Shown: positions 28,219-37,207 of the stretch, one piece after another
Position numbering within the stretch: position 1 is the first letter of the stretch
How the letters are laid out: every line of letters starts with the position of its first letter
Assembly (NCBI GenBank): GCA_947456965.1
Contig: CANGTU010000006.1
Coordinates: 16,330-80,329, forward strand
Length of the DNA: 64,000 nt
Direction: 5' to 3'
Source of the DNA: Flavobacteriales bacterium
GTDB taxonomy: Bacteria > Bacteroidota > Bacteroidia > Flavobacteriales_D > Sanyastnellaceae
The notes under the pieces: generated by a model
Database searches by the model: none
Told to the model about the DNA's origin: nothing
The model's input: the letters and a program-made list of their open reading frames with translations, nothing else
Translations under genes and position numbers: made by a program

Positions 28219-28926
28219 ATGGAAAAAGACAGTCGCATTGTCAACAAATTCAAGCCGCGCTCATGGAGCGAGGTGAAGTCCAACGATTCCTGGTCCATCT
28301 TCAAAATCATGGGCGAGTTTGTCGAGGGATATGATCGCATGGGGGCCATTGGTCCCTGCGTGAGCATCTTCGGCTCAGCCCGCACCAAACCTGACAGTCC
28401 CCACTACACCACGGCCCGGGATATTGCCTTCCTGCTCACGCAAAAAGGTTATGGGGTGATCACGGGTGGGGGGCCGGGTATCATGGAGGCCGGCAACAAG
28501 GGGGCTAAAGAGGGGAATGGTATATCCGTGGGACTGAATATCAAACTGCCGTTTGAGCAACACAGCAACCCTTTTATCGACCACGACAAAGACATCAACT
28601 TCGACTACTTTTTCGTTCGAAAAGTGATGTTCATCAAGTACAGCCAGGGCTTCATTGTAATGCCCGGTGGTTTTGGTACACTCGATGAGTTTTTTGAGGC
28701 CCTGACGCTTATCCAGACCAATAAGATAGGCCGGTTCCCGGTCATTCTGGTGGGAAAGGAATTCTGGGGCGGGCTTGTGGACTGGATTCAGAAAGTCTTG
28801 CTGGAGCAGGCTCACAACATCAGCCCGGAAGATATGTACCTCTTCAAGCTCGTGGATACTGCTCAGGAAGCGGTGGATGAAATTGATCGTTTTTACAGCC
28901 ACTACCTCCTGAAGCCCAACTTCTGA
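28219..28926 (+). CDS. LOG family protein (TIGR00730)
   Basis: The 235-residue Rossmann-fold protein belongs to the family once called lysine decarboxylase-like. Characterised members are nucleoside-monophosphate phosphoribohydrolases that release the base, including cytokinin-activating LOG enzymes. The two signature motifs are present: GGGPGIMEAGNKGA and PGGFGTLDEFFEAL, the latter carrying the catalytic Glu region. Length matches bacterial members. The substrate in this organism is unknown; a purine nucleotide salvage or stress role is plausible. It follows the large T9SS gene by 24 bp but has its own box. Confidence 0.92.
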   Translation: MEKDSRIVNKFKPRSWSEVKSNDSWSIFKIMGEFVEGYDRMGAIGPCVSIFGSARTKPDSPHYTTARDIAFLLTQKGYGVITGGGPGIMEAGNKGAKEGNGISVGLNIKLPFEQHSNPFIDHDKDINFDYFFVRKVMFIKYSQGFIVMPGGFGTLDEFFEALTLIQTNKIGRFPVILVGKEFWGGLVDWIQKVLLEQAHNISPEDMYLFKLVDTAQEAVDEIDRFYSHYLLKPNF

Positions 28927-28983
28927 AGTTCTTTCCACAACCGGACAGGGGAAAACAATAGCTCTTTTGGGCCTCCCGTTGTG

Positions 28984-30285
28984 ATGGTCGCTCCGTATGT
29001 TGGCCCTGTGATTCGTTCCGTCTTCATTCTCCTCCCCGCGGTTGCCTTGATTATCGGGCCTGTGCTCGCCCTGCGACAACCTCTGGCCCTCGCTGCAAGA
29101 CCTGAATTGCCCGGCGGAATTGCGCTCGATGCCTATCCGTTCATTTCGGCCGACCGGAACGTATTGCATTTTCCCGGATCCTCCGCTCCATGGAACGCCT
29201 TGTTTGCCCGCATGGAGAAACTGACTTTCGAAGGGAGCGGGCAGATATCCGTTACGCATATCGGTGGCAGCCATGTGCAGGGCGGCTGGCTCACTGATAA
29301 GCTGCGCTACCATTTCAACCGCCTCAACAGCGGGATGGAAGGAGAGCGTGGATTCGTATTTCCTTACAAAATGGCTGGAACGAACAACCCGCGCACCATT
29401 GAGTTCTCCTGGACGGGTAGTTGGACCGGTTGCCGGAGCAGCGTGAGTTCCAATCAGTGCGACTGGGGCATGTCGGGCATTACGGCTGCAACATCGGATA
29501 CGCTGGCTTCAGTAACGGTAGCCGCGCACACCTACGACAGCACATATTACCGATTTGACCGTGTGGTGGTGTATCACCAGGGCACGCACAGTTACTGCAT
29601 AATCCCTGATGAGCAGGTAACGATCCACCGGATCCGGGAGAACATGGTGGAGGGCTACACTGAATTTCTTTTCTCACCGGCGGTTGAACGGTTCACCTTT
29701 CGTCTGGAGGCTGAGCAACCCGGCGGTTTCTTCGCCCTGGAAGGAGTTTATCTCGGAAATAGCCATCATGGGGTGACCTACAATGCCATTGGAGTCAATG
29801 GCGCGGGTACCTACAGCTATCTCCGATGCTCCCGGTTTGGCGGCCAATTAGCCACCTTGCATCCGGATCTCGTGGTATTCGGCATTGGGGTTAATGATGC
29901 CAATGTTCCTGAAAGTGAATTCAGCCGGGAGGATTATGAGCAACGCTATGATTCGCTGGTGGCTATCGTCAGGAGCATCAATCCAGGCGCCTGTTTCCTC
30001 TTCATCACGAACAACGACACCTATTACAACCGGAAGCGCCCCAACCGCAATGCCCTGAAGGTCAGGGAAGCGATGTTCAATCTGGCCAGGCGGCATGGCG
30101 GCGCGGTGTACGACCTTTTTGAGGTCATGGGAGGGCTCGGCTCCATTGACCGTTGGGTGGAAAGCGGGCTGGCCGCGCGTGATCGCGTCCATTTCACAAG
30201 GAAGGGCTATGAATTGCAAGCTGACCTCATGTTTGATGCCTTCCGGAAAGCCTTCGGCGACTATCTGGAAGCAGATAGCCGGTAA
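28984..30285 (+). CDS. SGNH/GDSL hydrolase family protein
   Basis: The 433-residue protein has an N-terminal hydrophobic segment (VIRSVFILLPAVALIIGPVL), a signal peptide or membrane anchor. Catalytic blocks can be traced: block I THIGGSHVQGG with the nucleophile Ser (usually GDSH), block III-like GIGVNDANV with Asn, and block V RVHFTRKGYELQA with the catalytic His. This arrangement is common in Bacteroidota proteins near O-acyltransferases that modify cell-wall or surface polysaccharides, so a polysaccharide or peptidoglycan esterase role is plausible. No acyltransferase lies next to it here. GTG 28981 is an alternative start. Confidence 0.82.
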   Translation: MVAPYVGPVIRSVFILLPAVALIIGPVLALRQPLALAARPELPGGIALDAYPFISADRNVLHFPGSSAPWNALFARMEKLTFEGSGQISVTHIGGSHVQGGWLTDKLRYHFNRLNSGMEGERGFVFPYKMAGTNNPRTIEFSWTGSWTGCRSSVSSNQCDWGMSGITAATSDTLASVTVAAHTYDSTYYRFDRVVVYHQGTHSYCIIPDEQVTIHRIRENMVEGYTEFLFSPAVERFTFRLEAEQPGGFFALEGVYLGNSHHGVTYNAIGVNGAGTYSYLRCSRFGGQLATLHPDLVVFGIGVNDANVPESEFSREDYEQRYDSLVAIVRSINPGACFLFITNNDTYYNRKRPNRNALKVREAMFNLARRHGGAVYDLFEVMGGLGSIDRWVESGLAARDRVHFTRKGYELQADLMFDAFRKAFGDYLEADSR

Positions 30286-30291
30286 TGCCGA

Positions 30292-31053
30292 TCAGCGCGT
30301 AAAAACCCATTTGCTTTCGGAGCTCAGCGCTGGCTGAAAGGCATAGCGGTCTTCCCGGAAGGCCAGAAGTCCTTCCGGCTGTGTGATGCGCTGCGTGATG
30401 ATAAATCTCGCCATCCTTCCGCGTGCCTGCTTCGCATAGGTCGAAACTGATACGTAGCGGTCGCCTTTTCGCTCCCTGAAATCACAGGTCAATACGCGCC
30501 GCCCCAGGACCTTCTCCGGTACCGCCCGGAAGTACTCTTCAGAGGCGAGGTTCACCACGGTATCACCTGGTCGGGTTTCTTCCGCGAGATGTTGGGCCAG
30601 ATCATCTCCCCACCACTGGTAGAGGTTGCGACTACGCTCGTCAGGTGAAAATGGGGTACCCATCATAAGCCTGTATGGCAGCGTGAGATCGAGCGGACGC
30701 AGTACGCCGTATAGTCCGCTGAGGATGCGCAGGTGCTTCTGGGCAAACTGCAGGTCATCGGGCGTGAATGAATCCGCATCCAGTCCGCGGTAAACCTCCC
30801 CGCGGAAAAGCAAAACAGCCGGAGTGGAGGCCTCAGGATCAATTGGCGTATGCCAGTCATGAAACCATTGGGCCGTTTCGTCGGCGATGCGCGGACTAAC
30901 CTCCATCAGTTCGGCAATGTCTGCGGGCTTGAGCTTCCTGAGCGAACGGATCAGAACTTCGCTGCGCCGGAGCATGGCTGGCAGTGTGCATCCGGTTGAA
31001 GGGTGGCGGCGGGAGGGATCCATCAACTTGGCCGGTGAAAGCAGGGCAATCAT
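30292..31053 (-). CDS. yaaA: Peroxide stress protein YaaA (UPF0246)
   Basis: The 253-residue cytoplasmic protein, known in E. coli, lowers free iron and damage during H2O2 stress and binds DNA. The family opening MIALLSPAKLMD decides the ATG at 31053; the upstream in-frame extension of 54 residues lacks similarity. Other family segments are LFRGEVYRGLDADSF, HLRILSGLYGVLRPLD, PYRLMMGTPF, VVNLASEEYF and RGRMARFIITQRI. It is convergent with the SGNH hydrolase gene (6 bp apart) and divergent from the FKBP gene. A TTTCTTTG box lies 5 nt before the start. Confidence 0.95.
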   Translation of the reverse strand: MIALLSPAKLMDPSRRHPSTGCTLPAMLRRSEVLIRSLRKLKPADIAELMEVSPRIADETAQWFHDWHTPIDPEASTPAVLLFRGEVYRGLDADSFTPDDLQFAQKHLRILSGLYGVLRPLDLTLPYRLMMGTPFSPDERSRNLYQWWGDDLAQHLAEETRPGDTVVNLASEEYFRAVPEKVLGRRVLTCDFRERKGDRYVSVSTYAKQARGRMARFIITQRITQPEGLLAFREDRYAFQPALSSESKWVFTR

Positions 31054-31058
31054 GCCCG

Positions 31059-31066
31059 CAAAGAAA
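31059..31066 (-). promoter_or_regulatory. -7-like box TTTCTTTG for yaaA
   Basis: A 7 of 8 match to TAnnTTTG on the minus strand, 5 nt from the ATG; a leaderless start is predicted if it is used. Confidence 0.35.
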
Positions 31067-31103
31067 CAGACGGCAGGCCTGCCACAGAGAAGCAACTTCG
31101 CAT

Positions 31104-31111
31104 TAGCTTCG
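31104..31111 (+). promoter_or_regulatory. -7 box TAGCTTCG for the FKBP operon
   Basis: The TAnnTTCG variant lies 18 nt before the ATG at 31130. Confidence 0.4.
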
Positions 31112-31129
31112 CGACTCCAAAATCCATAC

Positions 31130-31831
31130 ATGAAACACATCATTGCCTTTGGCATCATCGCTATGATCGCCCTTACTTCCTGCGAGTCAGGAAGTGGTTC
31201 CTCCGTTGATCTCAAGACGGAAAAAGACAGTTTGTCCTACGCCCTCGGCGTCCTGATCGGTCAAAACCTCGAGGAAAGCGAGCTTGCTGACCTGAATTAC
31301 GACATGTTCCTGAAAGGAGCTATGGATCACCGCGACAGCGTGGAGGTCATGGATATGCAGGCTGCGGATGAATTTGTGCGTGCAACGATGGATAAGCGCG
31401 AGCAGGAAAAGAACAAGGCACACACTGAAGAGAACAAGAAGTTCCTGGATGGGAATAAGGGTAAGCCCGGCATTATGACCACCACTTCCGGTCTTCAGTA
31501 TCGCATGGATCAGGAGGGCTCAGGTATTCAGCCCGATGCAGACGATTCGGTGCAGGTTCACTACCATGGCACGCTGATCGATGGCACTGTATTCGACAGC
31601 AGCAAGGACGCCGGAGAGCCGGCCACCTTTAGTCTGAACAGCCCCATGATCAGTGGTTTTGTTGAAGGTGTGCAACTGATGAAGGAAGGTGGTACCAGCA
31701 CCTTCTATATTCCGGCTGAACTTGGCTATGGCGACCGCGGTGCCGGACGCATCCTGCCGGGTAGCACGCTCATCTTTGAGGTAGAACTGCTGAAGGTGTA
31801 TTCCGTGAGTGGTGGCTCAGCTAAAAAATAA
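31130..31831 (+). CDS. FKBP-type peptidyl-prolyl isomerase, lipoprotein
   Basis: The 233-residue FkpA/Mip-like foldase catalyses cis-trans isomerisation of proline bonds in exported proteins. The start MKHIIAFGIIAMIALTSC gives a lipoprotein signal with lipobox LTSC, so it is membrane-anchored. An N-terminal dimerisation-type helical domain (KDSLSYALGVLIGQNL) is followed by the FKBP domain (VQVHYHGTLIDGTVFDSS, GFVEGVQLMKEGG, YGDRGAG, LIFEVELLKV). It is the first of two tandem FKBP genes, 6 bp apart, and probably helps fold the many T9SS cargo proteins. Confidence 0.92.
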   Translation: MKHIIAFGIIAMIALTSCESGSGSSVDLKTEKDSLSYALGVLIGQNLEESELADLNYDMFLKGAMDHRDSVEVMDMQAADEFVRATMDKREQEKNKAHTEENKKFLDGNKGKPGIMTTTSGLQYRMDQEGSGIQPDADDSVQVHYHGTLIDGTVFDSSKDAGEPATFSLNSPMISGFVEGVQLMKEGGTSTFYIPAELGYGDRGAGRILPGSTLIFEVELLKVYSVSGGSAKK

Positions 31832-31837
31832 TCTGAT

Positions 31838-32581
31838 ATGACCAGAAAATCCATTCTCCTCTTGCTGGCGCTGCTGGTGTCCGCTGTTGTTGCACAAGCA
31901 CAGGATAAATCACGCGATAAGAAATCCGGGAAAAAAGGAAAGAAGTCGTCATCTGCCCCGGCAGAAGCCAGTAAGCCGCTGCTTAGCAACAAAGCTGACA
32001 GTGTTGCCTATGCGCTTGGCGTATCCATGTTCACCAGCACAAACCAGATGGGCTTCAGTGACATCAATTTCGACGTATTCATGAAGGGTATGGAGGGTCA
32101 GCGCGATGGCAGGCCGGTCCTGTCAGGCAACTCCGCTGACAGTTTGATCCGTGCTGAGATGAACCGCATAACTCAGGCCAGGGATGAAGCAAGTAAGAAG
32201 GAAGGAGAAGCTTTCCTCCTTGCGAATAAGTCCAGAGAAGGTGTGCAAACCACCGCCAGCGGGCTTCAGTACAAGATTATCAAAGAGGGTAATGGACGGA
32301 GACCGGATGCCAATGATAAGGTCACTGTGCACTACCACGGTACGCTAATCGATGGAACCGTATTCGACAGTTCCGTGCAGCGCGGCAAGACCATCACATT
32401 TGGTCTCAATCAGGTTATAGCCGGATGGACTGAAGGCTTGCAGCTGATGTCGGAGGGCTCGAAGTACATGCTGTTCATCCCGCAGAACCTGGCCTATGGA
32501 TCTCGAGGGCAGGGTAAGATTCAGCCTTACTCAGCACTCGTGTTTGAGGTAGAGCTGTTTACCGTCGAGCCCGTGAACTGA
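31838..32581 (+). CDS. Second FKBP-type peptidyl-prolyl isomerase, exported
   Basis: The 247-residue paralogue of the preceding protein has a cleavable signal peptide (residues 1-22, ending VVAQAQ) instead of a lipobox. A Lys/Ser-rich linker follows (KSRDKKSGKKGKKSSS). The rest copies the neighbour's plan: ADSVAYALGVSMF, GLQYKIIKEGNGRRPDANDK, VHYHGTLIDGTVFDSS, GWTEGLQLMSEGSKY, YGSRGQGKI and FEVELFTVE. The two look like a tandem duplication in which one copy stayed soluble in the periplasm. It is in the same operon as the upstream FKBP. Confidence 0.92.
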   Translation: MTRKSILLLLALLVSAVVAQAQDKSRDKKSGKKGKKSSSAPAEASKPLLSNKADSVAYALGVSMFTSTNQMGFSDINFDVFMKGMEGQRDGRPVLSGNSADSLIRAEMNRITQARDEASKKEGEAFLLANKSREGVQTTASGLQYKIIKEGNGRRPDANDKVTVHYHGTLIDGTVFDSSVQRGKTITFGLNQVIAGWTEGLQLMSEGSKYMLFIPQNLAYGSRGQGKIQPYSALVFEVELFTVEPVN

Positions 32582-32626
32582 TGCCTTTGGCACAGTATTT
32601 CGTTCGCGAGACCAAAAAAAACCATC

Positions 32627-33193
32627 ATGAATGCCTCTCGATTCTCCCTTTTCATCATGGGCCTGATGGCTCTGGTTCTGGTGTCCTGTAAGTCCAGCTC
32701 ACCGGCCGGACAGAAGATGAAAGAACCTTTCTCCGGAAGCAAGTATGAATCCTCCGGCCGCTATTTCAGGGCAGTGGGCAAGGGCGACAGCCAGGACGAG
32801 AATGTGGCTAAGAATAAGGCAGACCTTCAGGCTAAAAAGGAACTCGCCCAGCAGATCGGAACCCGGATGAAGGTCGTAACCGATCAATACCTGGCAGACA
32901 CCGAGGTGAATGGCAACAGCGAACTGAATGATAAATTCCAGTCGCTGATCCGTGAGGTAACCAATACTCAGATCGCCGACCTCCGCAAGATTGGGGAAGA
33001 AAAGTACTTCAATGAAGCAGAAAAGCGCTTTACCGTGTACATCGCCTATGAGATCCACAAGCGTGATATGTACCGCTTCATGAAGCGCCAGGCCAAACTG
33101 GACGCCAAGCTCAACGAGGCCGAGCGAAAGGCCATCGAGGAAATGATTGAAGAGGAACTGAAGAAGGTCGAGGCCCTCGGAGAGGGAGACTAA
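32627..33193 (+). CDS. LPP20-like lipoprotein
   Basis: The 188-residue lipoprotein has a signal ending LVLVSC. The mature part (YFRAVGKGDSQDENVAKNKA, LAQQIGTRMKVVTDQYL) matches the general plan of LPP20-family lipoproteins, whose role is not settled. The C-terminal third is highly charged (KAIEEMIEEELKKVEALG), probably a coiled helix. It lies 45 bp after the second FKBP gene and ends in a strong terminator, so it is probably the last gene of a three-gene envelope operon. Confidence 0.78.
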   Translation: MNASRFSLFIMGLMALVLVSCKSSSPAGQKMKEPFSGSKYESSGRYFRAVGKGDSQDENVAKNKADLQAKKELAQQIGTRMKVVTDQYLADTEVNGNSELNDKFQSLIREVTNTQIADLRKIGEEKYFNEAEKRFTVYIAYEIHKRDMYRFMKRQAKLDAKLNEAERKAIEEMIEEELKKVEALGEGD

Positions 33194-33214
33194 TTCTCAG
33201 GATCTTTCCCTTAC

Positions 33215-33273
33215 GCAGCGGATGCCCGCCCTGCCGGATGACACCGGTCAAGGCAGGCATCCGCTGCCTTTTT
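33215..33273 (+). terminator. Rho-independent terminator of the FKBP operon
   Basis: 12-bp perfect stem GCAGCGGATGCC (33215-33226) / GGCATCCGCTGC (33256-33267) with a long loop that itself can pair, followed by CTTTTT. Confidence 0.85.
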
Positions 33274-33383
33274 CAGCCACTATCCCACGTCTTAGTCCGG
33301 AAGAACGGATTTCATTCTTCAGAATCCAATGATTGGGATGAATTGTGTGATGAGCGGTAGGGGAAAATGCTTGAAGCTTGGTT

Positions 33384-33391
33384 TACATTTG
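33384..33391 (+). promoter_or_regulatory. -7 box TACATTTG for the FG-GAP protein gene
   Basis: Perfect TAnnTTTG, giving a leader of roughly 40 nt before the ATG at 33435. Confidence 0.5.
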
Positions 33392-33434
33392 ACCAAACCA
33401 GTTAGGCAAACCAAATCCAAAACTTCGTTCTTTC

Positions 33435-36278
33435 ATGAAAGCACTTTACGTTGCGGGGCTCCTCGCACTGAGCATGGCGACCACTGCCTGGTCCCAGTTC
33501 ACCAACAACAGCAGCCTGCTGACCCAGTCCTTCTTCAGCGGCGGGGTCACCGGCGTTACAGACCTGAACAATGACGGCCTCGATGACCTCATTATCCTGC
33601 ATCAGAGCCGCGACCTCTACATCGGCTATCAGCAGCCCGGTGGCGGCTTCAGTTTCTACTTCCTGGCCGAAGTCTCCAATGAGAATCAATGGGGCATGTG
33701 CGTGGGGGACATCGACAACGATGGCCATAAGGATGTGATGGTAGGCGGACAGTATGACGATATCAAAATCGTCAACATCAACTCGCCGAGTGATCTCGAT
33801 GTGCTTACCCCCCAGAATGTTGGCATCTTTATGCAGGCCTGCAACTTTGCCGACATCGATAACGATGGCTGGCTCGATGGTTTTGCCTGTCATGACGATG
33901 GCCCCAGTCACCGGTATCACAACAACGGAACCGGGGCTTTCGTCGATGGTAACGCGCTCTTCGATTACAACGTTTATCCGAGCAGTGACATGTCGGGCAA
34001 CTATGGATCGGAGTGGTCTGACTTTGATCGCGACGGCGATCTCGACCTCATGGTAGCCAAGTGCCGCCAGTTTGTGAATGATCCCTTTGATCCTCGACGC
34101 ACCAACCTGGTGTTTGTCAATGACGGGAATAACAACTACGAGGATCAGGCCCATGAACGCGGTTTGGTCAACCTGCAGCAGTCATGGACTTCCAACTTTG
34201 CTGATGTGGACAATGACGGTGATTTTGATTGCTTCATCACCACACACAGCGGATCTCTCGAGCTGCATGAGAACATCGGTGGAGGATACTTCAACAACGT
34301 GACGGAAAGCGCGGGCTTGTCTCAGTTCACGGAGTTCTTCCTTCAGAGTAAGCCGTTTGACTATGACAATGACGGGTTTGTTGATCTGCTATACGGAGGC
34401 GGTGGCTCTGCACTGCTCCGCAACAATGGAGATATGACCTTCTCGGAAGTGCCAAATGCGTTTCCCGGCCTCCCCGGATCCGGCTGGCATGGCTTTGCCA
34501 TCGGTGACCTCAACAACGATGGCTGGTCAGATGTGTATGGCAATTTCGGAACCAGCTACGTGACTCCAAGCTCCTCGCAGTCGGACCGTATTTACATGAA
34601 CAATGGAGGCACGAACCACTGGATTGCTTTTGACCTGGAGGGCACTCTTTCCAATCAGGATGCCGTTGGAGCTATTGTAGAAATCTTCGGTCCCTGGGGT
34701 GTGCAGGTGCGCGAGGTACGAGCAGGTGAAAGCTATGGCATCACCAATACCTTCCACGCCATGTTTGGTATCGGAACCAATACATCTGTTGACTATGCCG
34801 TTATTCACTGGCCTGCCGGTGGTATGCAGGTCATCGAGAACCCAGGTATTGATATGTACCATGAATTCATCGAAGGAGCCTGCACGGCGCCCACCGCTGT
34901 CATATCAGCCGATGGTTCGCCCACCCTGTGTTCCGGTCAGTCCGTGACACTGCAGCTTGATAACGCCTCCAGTGAATTTCTCTGGAACACTGGTTCAACG
35001 CAGAATTCCATCAACGTCAATTCAGCTGGATCATACAGCGTCTATGTGTACAACCCTGGTACCACCTGCGCGGCGCAGTCCAACGTCATCCTGATCGAGG
35101 AAATTGTTCCTGTGACGCCTACCATAGAGGCCAGCAATGATCTCGAGATTTGCGCAGGCGAGAGCCTGGTGCTCACCGCTTCAGAAGGTCAGGCTTACCT
35201 GTGGAGCAATGGCGCACAAACGCAATCTATCGCCATCACTGCTTCAGGTGATTATTCGGTGTCTGTCGAAGGCGAATGTGGCTTTCTGGATTCGGAGGCA
35301 ATCACCGTAAATGTCCTCGCAGCGCCTGCACCTGCCGTGGTGGACGTGGAAATCACCAGTGGCGAGACGGCCACGCTCACCACTGACGGTACCACCATCA
35401 ACTGGTACGACAGCGAAGTGTCGGACACGCCGGTTGCCACAGGGCCTTCATTCACGACACCTGCCATCACCCAAACCACATCCTACTGGGTGGAAGAAGT
35501 GTTCACTTATGGCGGTGAAGAGGGCAATGGTGGTAAGCTGACCAATGAGTCAGCGCCCTACGGACAGTTCCACAACAGTTCCAACTTCTGGAACCGCTTT
35601 GATGCGCTGGAAGATATCTTCATCAACAGCGTAAAGGTGTATGCGGGAAATGCGGGAAGCCGGACCATCCAGCTCGTGGACGCCGGAGGCAACATGCTTC
35701 AGGAACTCATTGCGGAAATCCCACAGGGTGAGTCTTTTGTTACGCTCGACTTTTTTGTTCCTGCAGGCACCGGCTACGGACTGCGCACTACCAACAGCAA
35801 TCCTCAGCTTTGGCGCGACCGGAATCTGGATTCAGCGGCTCCGTTCGGCTTCCCTTACGACATCGGGGGACTGGCTTCAATCACCGGTACAACGGTGACA
35901 GGAGTGGATGCCGACAATTATTACTACTTTTTCTATGACTGGACCGTGAGCACGCCGCTGACCGAGTGTGTCAGTCCACGTGAAGAGGTGCAGGTAATCG
36001 TTGTGGGCATTGAAGAGAATGAGCTGGTTAGCTCGCTCACGCTTTATCCCAATCCGGTTCAGGATGACCTGCGTCTTGCCTTCAACTCACGTGTATCAGG
36101 TGCCATCCAGCTTCGTCTCGTGGACACAGCGGGCCGTCTGGTGCACACCAGCAACATCGTGGCTATGCAGGGGATGAATTCCATCACCATGAACATGTCG
36201 GCTTTTGCTCCGGGCATGTACCAACTTCAACTGCTGCAAGGTAGTCGCACAGTTTCAACATCCATAGCGGTGCGTTGA
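33435..36278 (+). CDS. FG-GAP/ASPIC-UnbV repeat protein, T9SS type A
   Basis: The 947-residue secreted protein has a signal peptide (residues 1-20, ending TAWSQ). At least seven FG-GAP/VCBS calcium-loop repeats follow (DLNNDGLDD, DIDNDGHKD, DIDNDGWLD, DFDRDGDLD, DVDNDGDFD, DYDNDGFVD, DLNNDGWSD), forming a probable beta-propeller over residues ~25-360. An ASPIC/UnbV domain is at ~390-470 (VGAIVEIFGPWGVQVREVRA), as in CRTAC1-like proteins. Ig-like modules (CSGQSVTLQL, CAGESLVLTA) lead to a type A sorting domain (from ~865, LYPNPVQDDLRL). It is probably a surface adhesion or matrix protein. Confidence 0.9.
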   Translation: MKALYVAGLLALSMATTAWSQFTNNSSLLTQSFFSGGVTGVTDLNNDGLDDLIILHQSRDLYIGYQQPGGGFSFYFLAEVSNENQWGMCVGDIDNDGHKDVMVGGQYDDIKIVNINSPSDLDVLTPQNVGIFMQACNFADIDNDGWLDGFACHDDGPSHRYHNNGTGAFVDGNALFDYNVYPSSDMSGNYGSEWSDFDRDGDLDLMVAKCRQFVNDPFDPRRTNLVFVNDGNNNYEDQAHERGLVNLQQSWTSNFADVDNDGDFDCFITTHSGSLELHENIGGGYFNNVTESAGLSQFTEFFLQSKPFDYDNDGFVDLLYGGGGSALLRNNGDMTFSEVPNAFPGLPGSGWHGFAIGDLNNDGWSDVYGNFGTSYVTPSSSQSDRIYMNNGGTNHWIAFDLEGTLSNQDAVGAIVEIFGPWGVQVREVRAGESYGITNTFHAMFGIGTNTSVDYAVIHWPAGGMQVIENPGIDMYHEFIEGACTAPTAVISADGSPTLCSGQSVTLQLDNASSEFLWNTGSTQNSINVNSAGSYSVYVYNPGTTCAAQSNVILIEEIVPVTPTIEASNDLEICAGESLVLTASEGQAYLWSNGAQTQSIAITASGDYSVSVEGECGFLDSEAITVNVLAAPAPAVVDVEITSGETATLTTDGTTINWYDSEVSDTPVATGPSFTTPAITQTTSYWVEEVFTYGGEEGNGGKLTNESAPYGQFHNSSNFWNRFDALEDIFINSVKVYAGNAGSRTIQLVDAGGNMLQELIAEIPQGESFVTLDFFVPAGTGYGLRTTNSNPQLWRDRNLDSAAPFGFPYDIGGLASITGTTVTGVDADNYYYFFYDWTVSTPLTECVSPREEVQVIVVGIEENELVSSLTLYPNPVQDDLRLAFNSRVSGAIQLRLVDTAGRLVHTSNIVAMQGMNSITMNMSAFAPGMYQLQLLQGSRTVSTSIAVR

Positions 36279-36309
36279 TCATCGCAGGGATTCAACAGCA
36301 TTGTGAAAG

Positions 36310-36336
36310 CGCCCGGGAGTAATTCCCGGGCGTTTT
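36310..36336 (+). terminator. Rho-independent terminator
   Basis: Stem CGCCCGGGA / TCCCGGGCG with loop GTAAT, then TTTT, about 30 bp after the FG-GAP gene stop. It may also stop transcripts from the convergent DUF2490 gene. Confidence 0.85.
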
Positions 36337-36418
36337 GTATTACACTCCTTTCTGCCACTAATAACCAGGGCATCCCCTCAACAAGCGATGGTGCAAGAGT
36401 GCATGGAGGAAGCACACC

Positions 36419-37207
36419 TCAGCTATGTGATCCGGACTTGTTTCCGGAAGATATGCTGAAGTCCATAGTCCAGTTAAAAGAGATCTGTATGGTGTGGTTG
36501 TTTTCGAAGTGGATACCGTCGGCTTTTGCGATCAATTGATTCAGGTAGCCTGCCTGAATGGTACGCCCTGGTTTTACCTGATATCCAATTCCGCCATATA
36601 ACCGGTTCTGGTCGAGGATATTTTTTCCGACGTGCTTTCCGAATGAAATGAAGGTTTCTTCTGAGAAGGAAAGGAACCATCGGGCCTTGGCCATGACTGA
36701 TTCATCCAGCGGAATGTTGGCCAAAATCCGGTAGCGTATCCGGTTCGTGTATTCTGCTCCGTCAATGGCGGGTGTGCCATCATCACCAGAGGTCACCTTG
36801 CCGGAATATCGCTGTTCCAGCCTGTACCGGTGCTGCAGGGTAAAGCGTCCGAGCTCCTGCTGCACGGCCACTTGCTGCCATATCCTGTGCTCAGGTGTGC
36901 GAATGGCCACCGGAAAATCGCCATAAGGGAAGGTCTCAATCCAGGCATATCCCACCATGGCTGTGATGTACTGGTTGAACTTGTACTCCATGCCAGCCCT
37001 GAGCAGAGATTGTTGCCAATGATTCAACCCATCAGCTCGTCTCCACTGATACTCTGTATACAGAGCCCAGCGATCTGAAATGCGATGGGTTCCGGTAAAT
37101 ACAGCCCAGCTATGCTGTTGGTCGCTGAGTTCGCGATTGGATTGGGCGCTTAAGGCCGCGGGCAGGCTTGCCGCCATGACAGCCATGATCAGGAGTTTAC
37201 TGGTCAT
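36419..37207 (-). CDS. DUF2490 outer-membrane beta-barrel protein
   Basis: The 262-residue protein has a signal peptide (residues 1-21, ending ALSAQ) and alternating aromatic/hydrophobic strands: ALYTEYQWRRAD, SLLRAGMEYKFN, VMAKARWFLSF, RLYGGIGYQV and IQAGYLNQ. It matches the DUF2490 family, whose members are predicted outer-membrane barrels of unknown function. It is the last gene of the Dab/SulP operon; its ATG overlaps the SulP stop as ATGA. A link to anion passage through the outer membrane is suggested only by context. Confidence 0.82.
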   Translation of the reverse strand: MTSKLLIMAVMAASLPAALSAQSNRELSDQQHSWAVFTGTHRISDRWALYTEYQWRRADGLNHWQQSLLRAGMEYKFNQYITAMVGYAWIETFPYGDFPVAIRTPEHRIWQQVAVQQELGRFTLQHRYRLEQRYSGKVTSGDDGTPAIDGAEYTNRIRYRILANIPLDESVMAKARWFLSFSEETFISFGKHVGKNILDQNRLYGGIGYQVKPGRTIQAGYLNQLIAKADGIHFENNHTIQISFNWTMDFSISSGNKSGSHS

